From an uncultured Eubacteriales bacterium (GTDB taxonomy: Bacteria; Bacillota; Clostridia; Oscillospirales; Oscillospiraceae), in the NCBI GenBank assembly GCA_900549495.1, contig UROL01000030.1, forward strand, positions 1 through 15,034: 15,034 bases of DNA. Direction: 5' to 3'. The notes beneath the pieces were generated by a model. That model was not told where the DNA came from and made no database searches. It saw only the letters and a list, made by a program, of their open reading frames with translations. Below, piece by piece: positions 15,012 to 15,034 of the stretch; within the stretch, counting starts at the first letter, position 1, and every line of letters starts with the position of its first letter. The position numbers and the translations under genes are program-made.

Positions 15012-15034
15012 CTGTCTCTTATACACATCTGACG
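15012..15034. other. Nextera/Tn5 adapter sequence at the contig end (artefact)
   Basis: CTGTCTCTTATACACATCT (15012-15030) is exactly the reverse complement of the Tn5 mosaic end used in Nextera library preparation, and the following GACG (15031-15034) is how the adapter continues. This is untrimmed library sequence, not genome. Confidence 0.97.

Noticed and set aside
15012..15034. A natural Tn5-type transposon end
   Set aside because: The sequence is the engineered mosaic end and continues exactly as the Nextera adapter, at the very end of the contig.

Overview
The window looks like a contig from a GC-rich, low-G+C-lineage Gram-positive bacterium (Bacillota, class Clostridia; an Oscillospiraceae/Ruminococcaceae-type gut anaerobe is my best guess). 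The reasons are strong Shine-Dalgarno sites, the hrcA-grpE-dnaK-dnaJ gene order behind a CIRCE operator, a Gram-positive-type DnaK, and a CotH/VTC/DUF4956 gene set common in Clostridia. The taxonomic guess is inference; no rRNA or tRNA is present. The last 23 bases are Illumina Nextera (Tn5) adapter, so genomic sequence ends near 15011.

Region 1 (about 160-8588, + strand) is a tightly packed operon. A sigma-A-type promoter drives a TetR-family regulator and then eight genes with overlaps or gaps under 40 nt: a six-TM protein of unknown family, a processive family 2 glycosyltransferase (cellulose/hyaluronan synthase-like), a membrane-anchored bactofilin-like beta-helix protein, a DHHW/AlgX-like protein whose catalytic residues are missing, a seven-TM protein, a VTC-type polyphosphate polymerase domain protein, a DUF4956 membrane protein and a CotH-type kinase-like protein with an N-terminal signal/anchor. 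I read this as a surface-polymer system: the glycosyltransferase would make and export a polysaccharide, the bactofilin-like and DHHW-like proteins would organise or hold it at the membrane, and VTC, DUF4956 and CotH would supply a phosphate-linked modification or signalling module. The joint function is not established.

Region 2 (8589-8943) has no clear protein gene but is rich in signals: two hairpins, a minus-strand promoter and minus-strand intrinsic terminator framing a possible RNA of about 180 nt, and a plus-strand promoter-like site directly followed by a terminator.

Region 3 (8944-9781, minus strand) is a single alpha/beta hydrolase of the cinnamoyl/feruloyl esterase-like type with its own promoter. 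Upstream of it lie two tandem copies of a 54-bp repeat (period 55); the core of the same repeat recurs between dnaK and dnaJ.

Region 4 (10033-15001, + strand) is the class I heat-shock locus. The promoter carries a perfect CIRCE plus an overlapping degenerate second CIRCE, followed by hrcA, grpE and dnaK, a terminator and repeat element, then dnaJ (TTG start) and a terminator. HrcA represses its own operon; GrpE, DnaK and DnaJ form the Hsp70 cycle.
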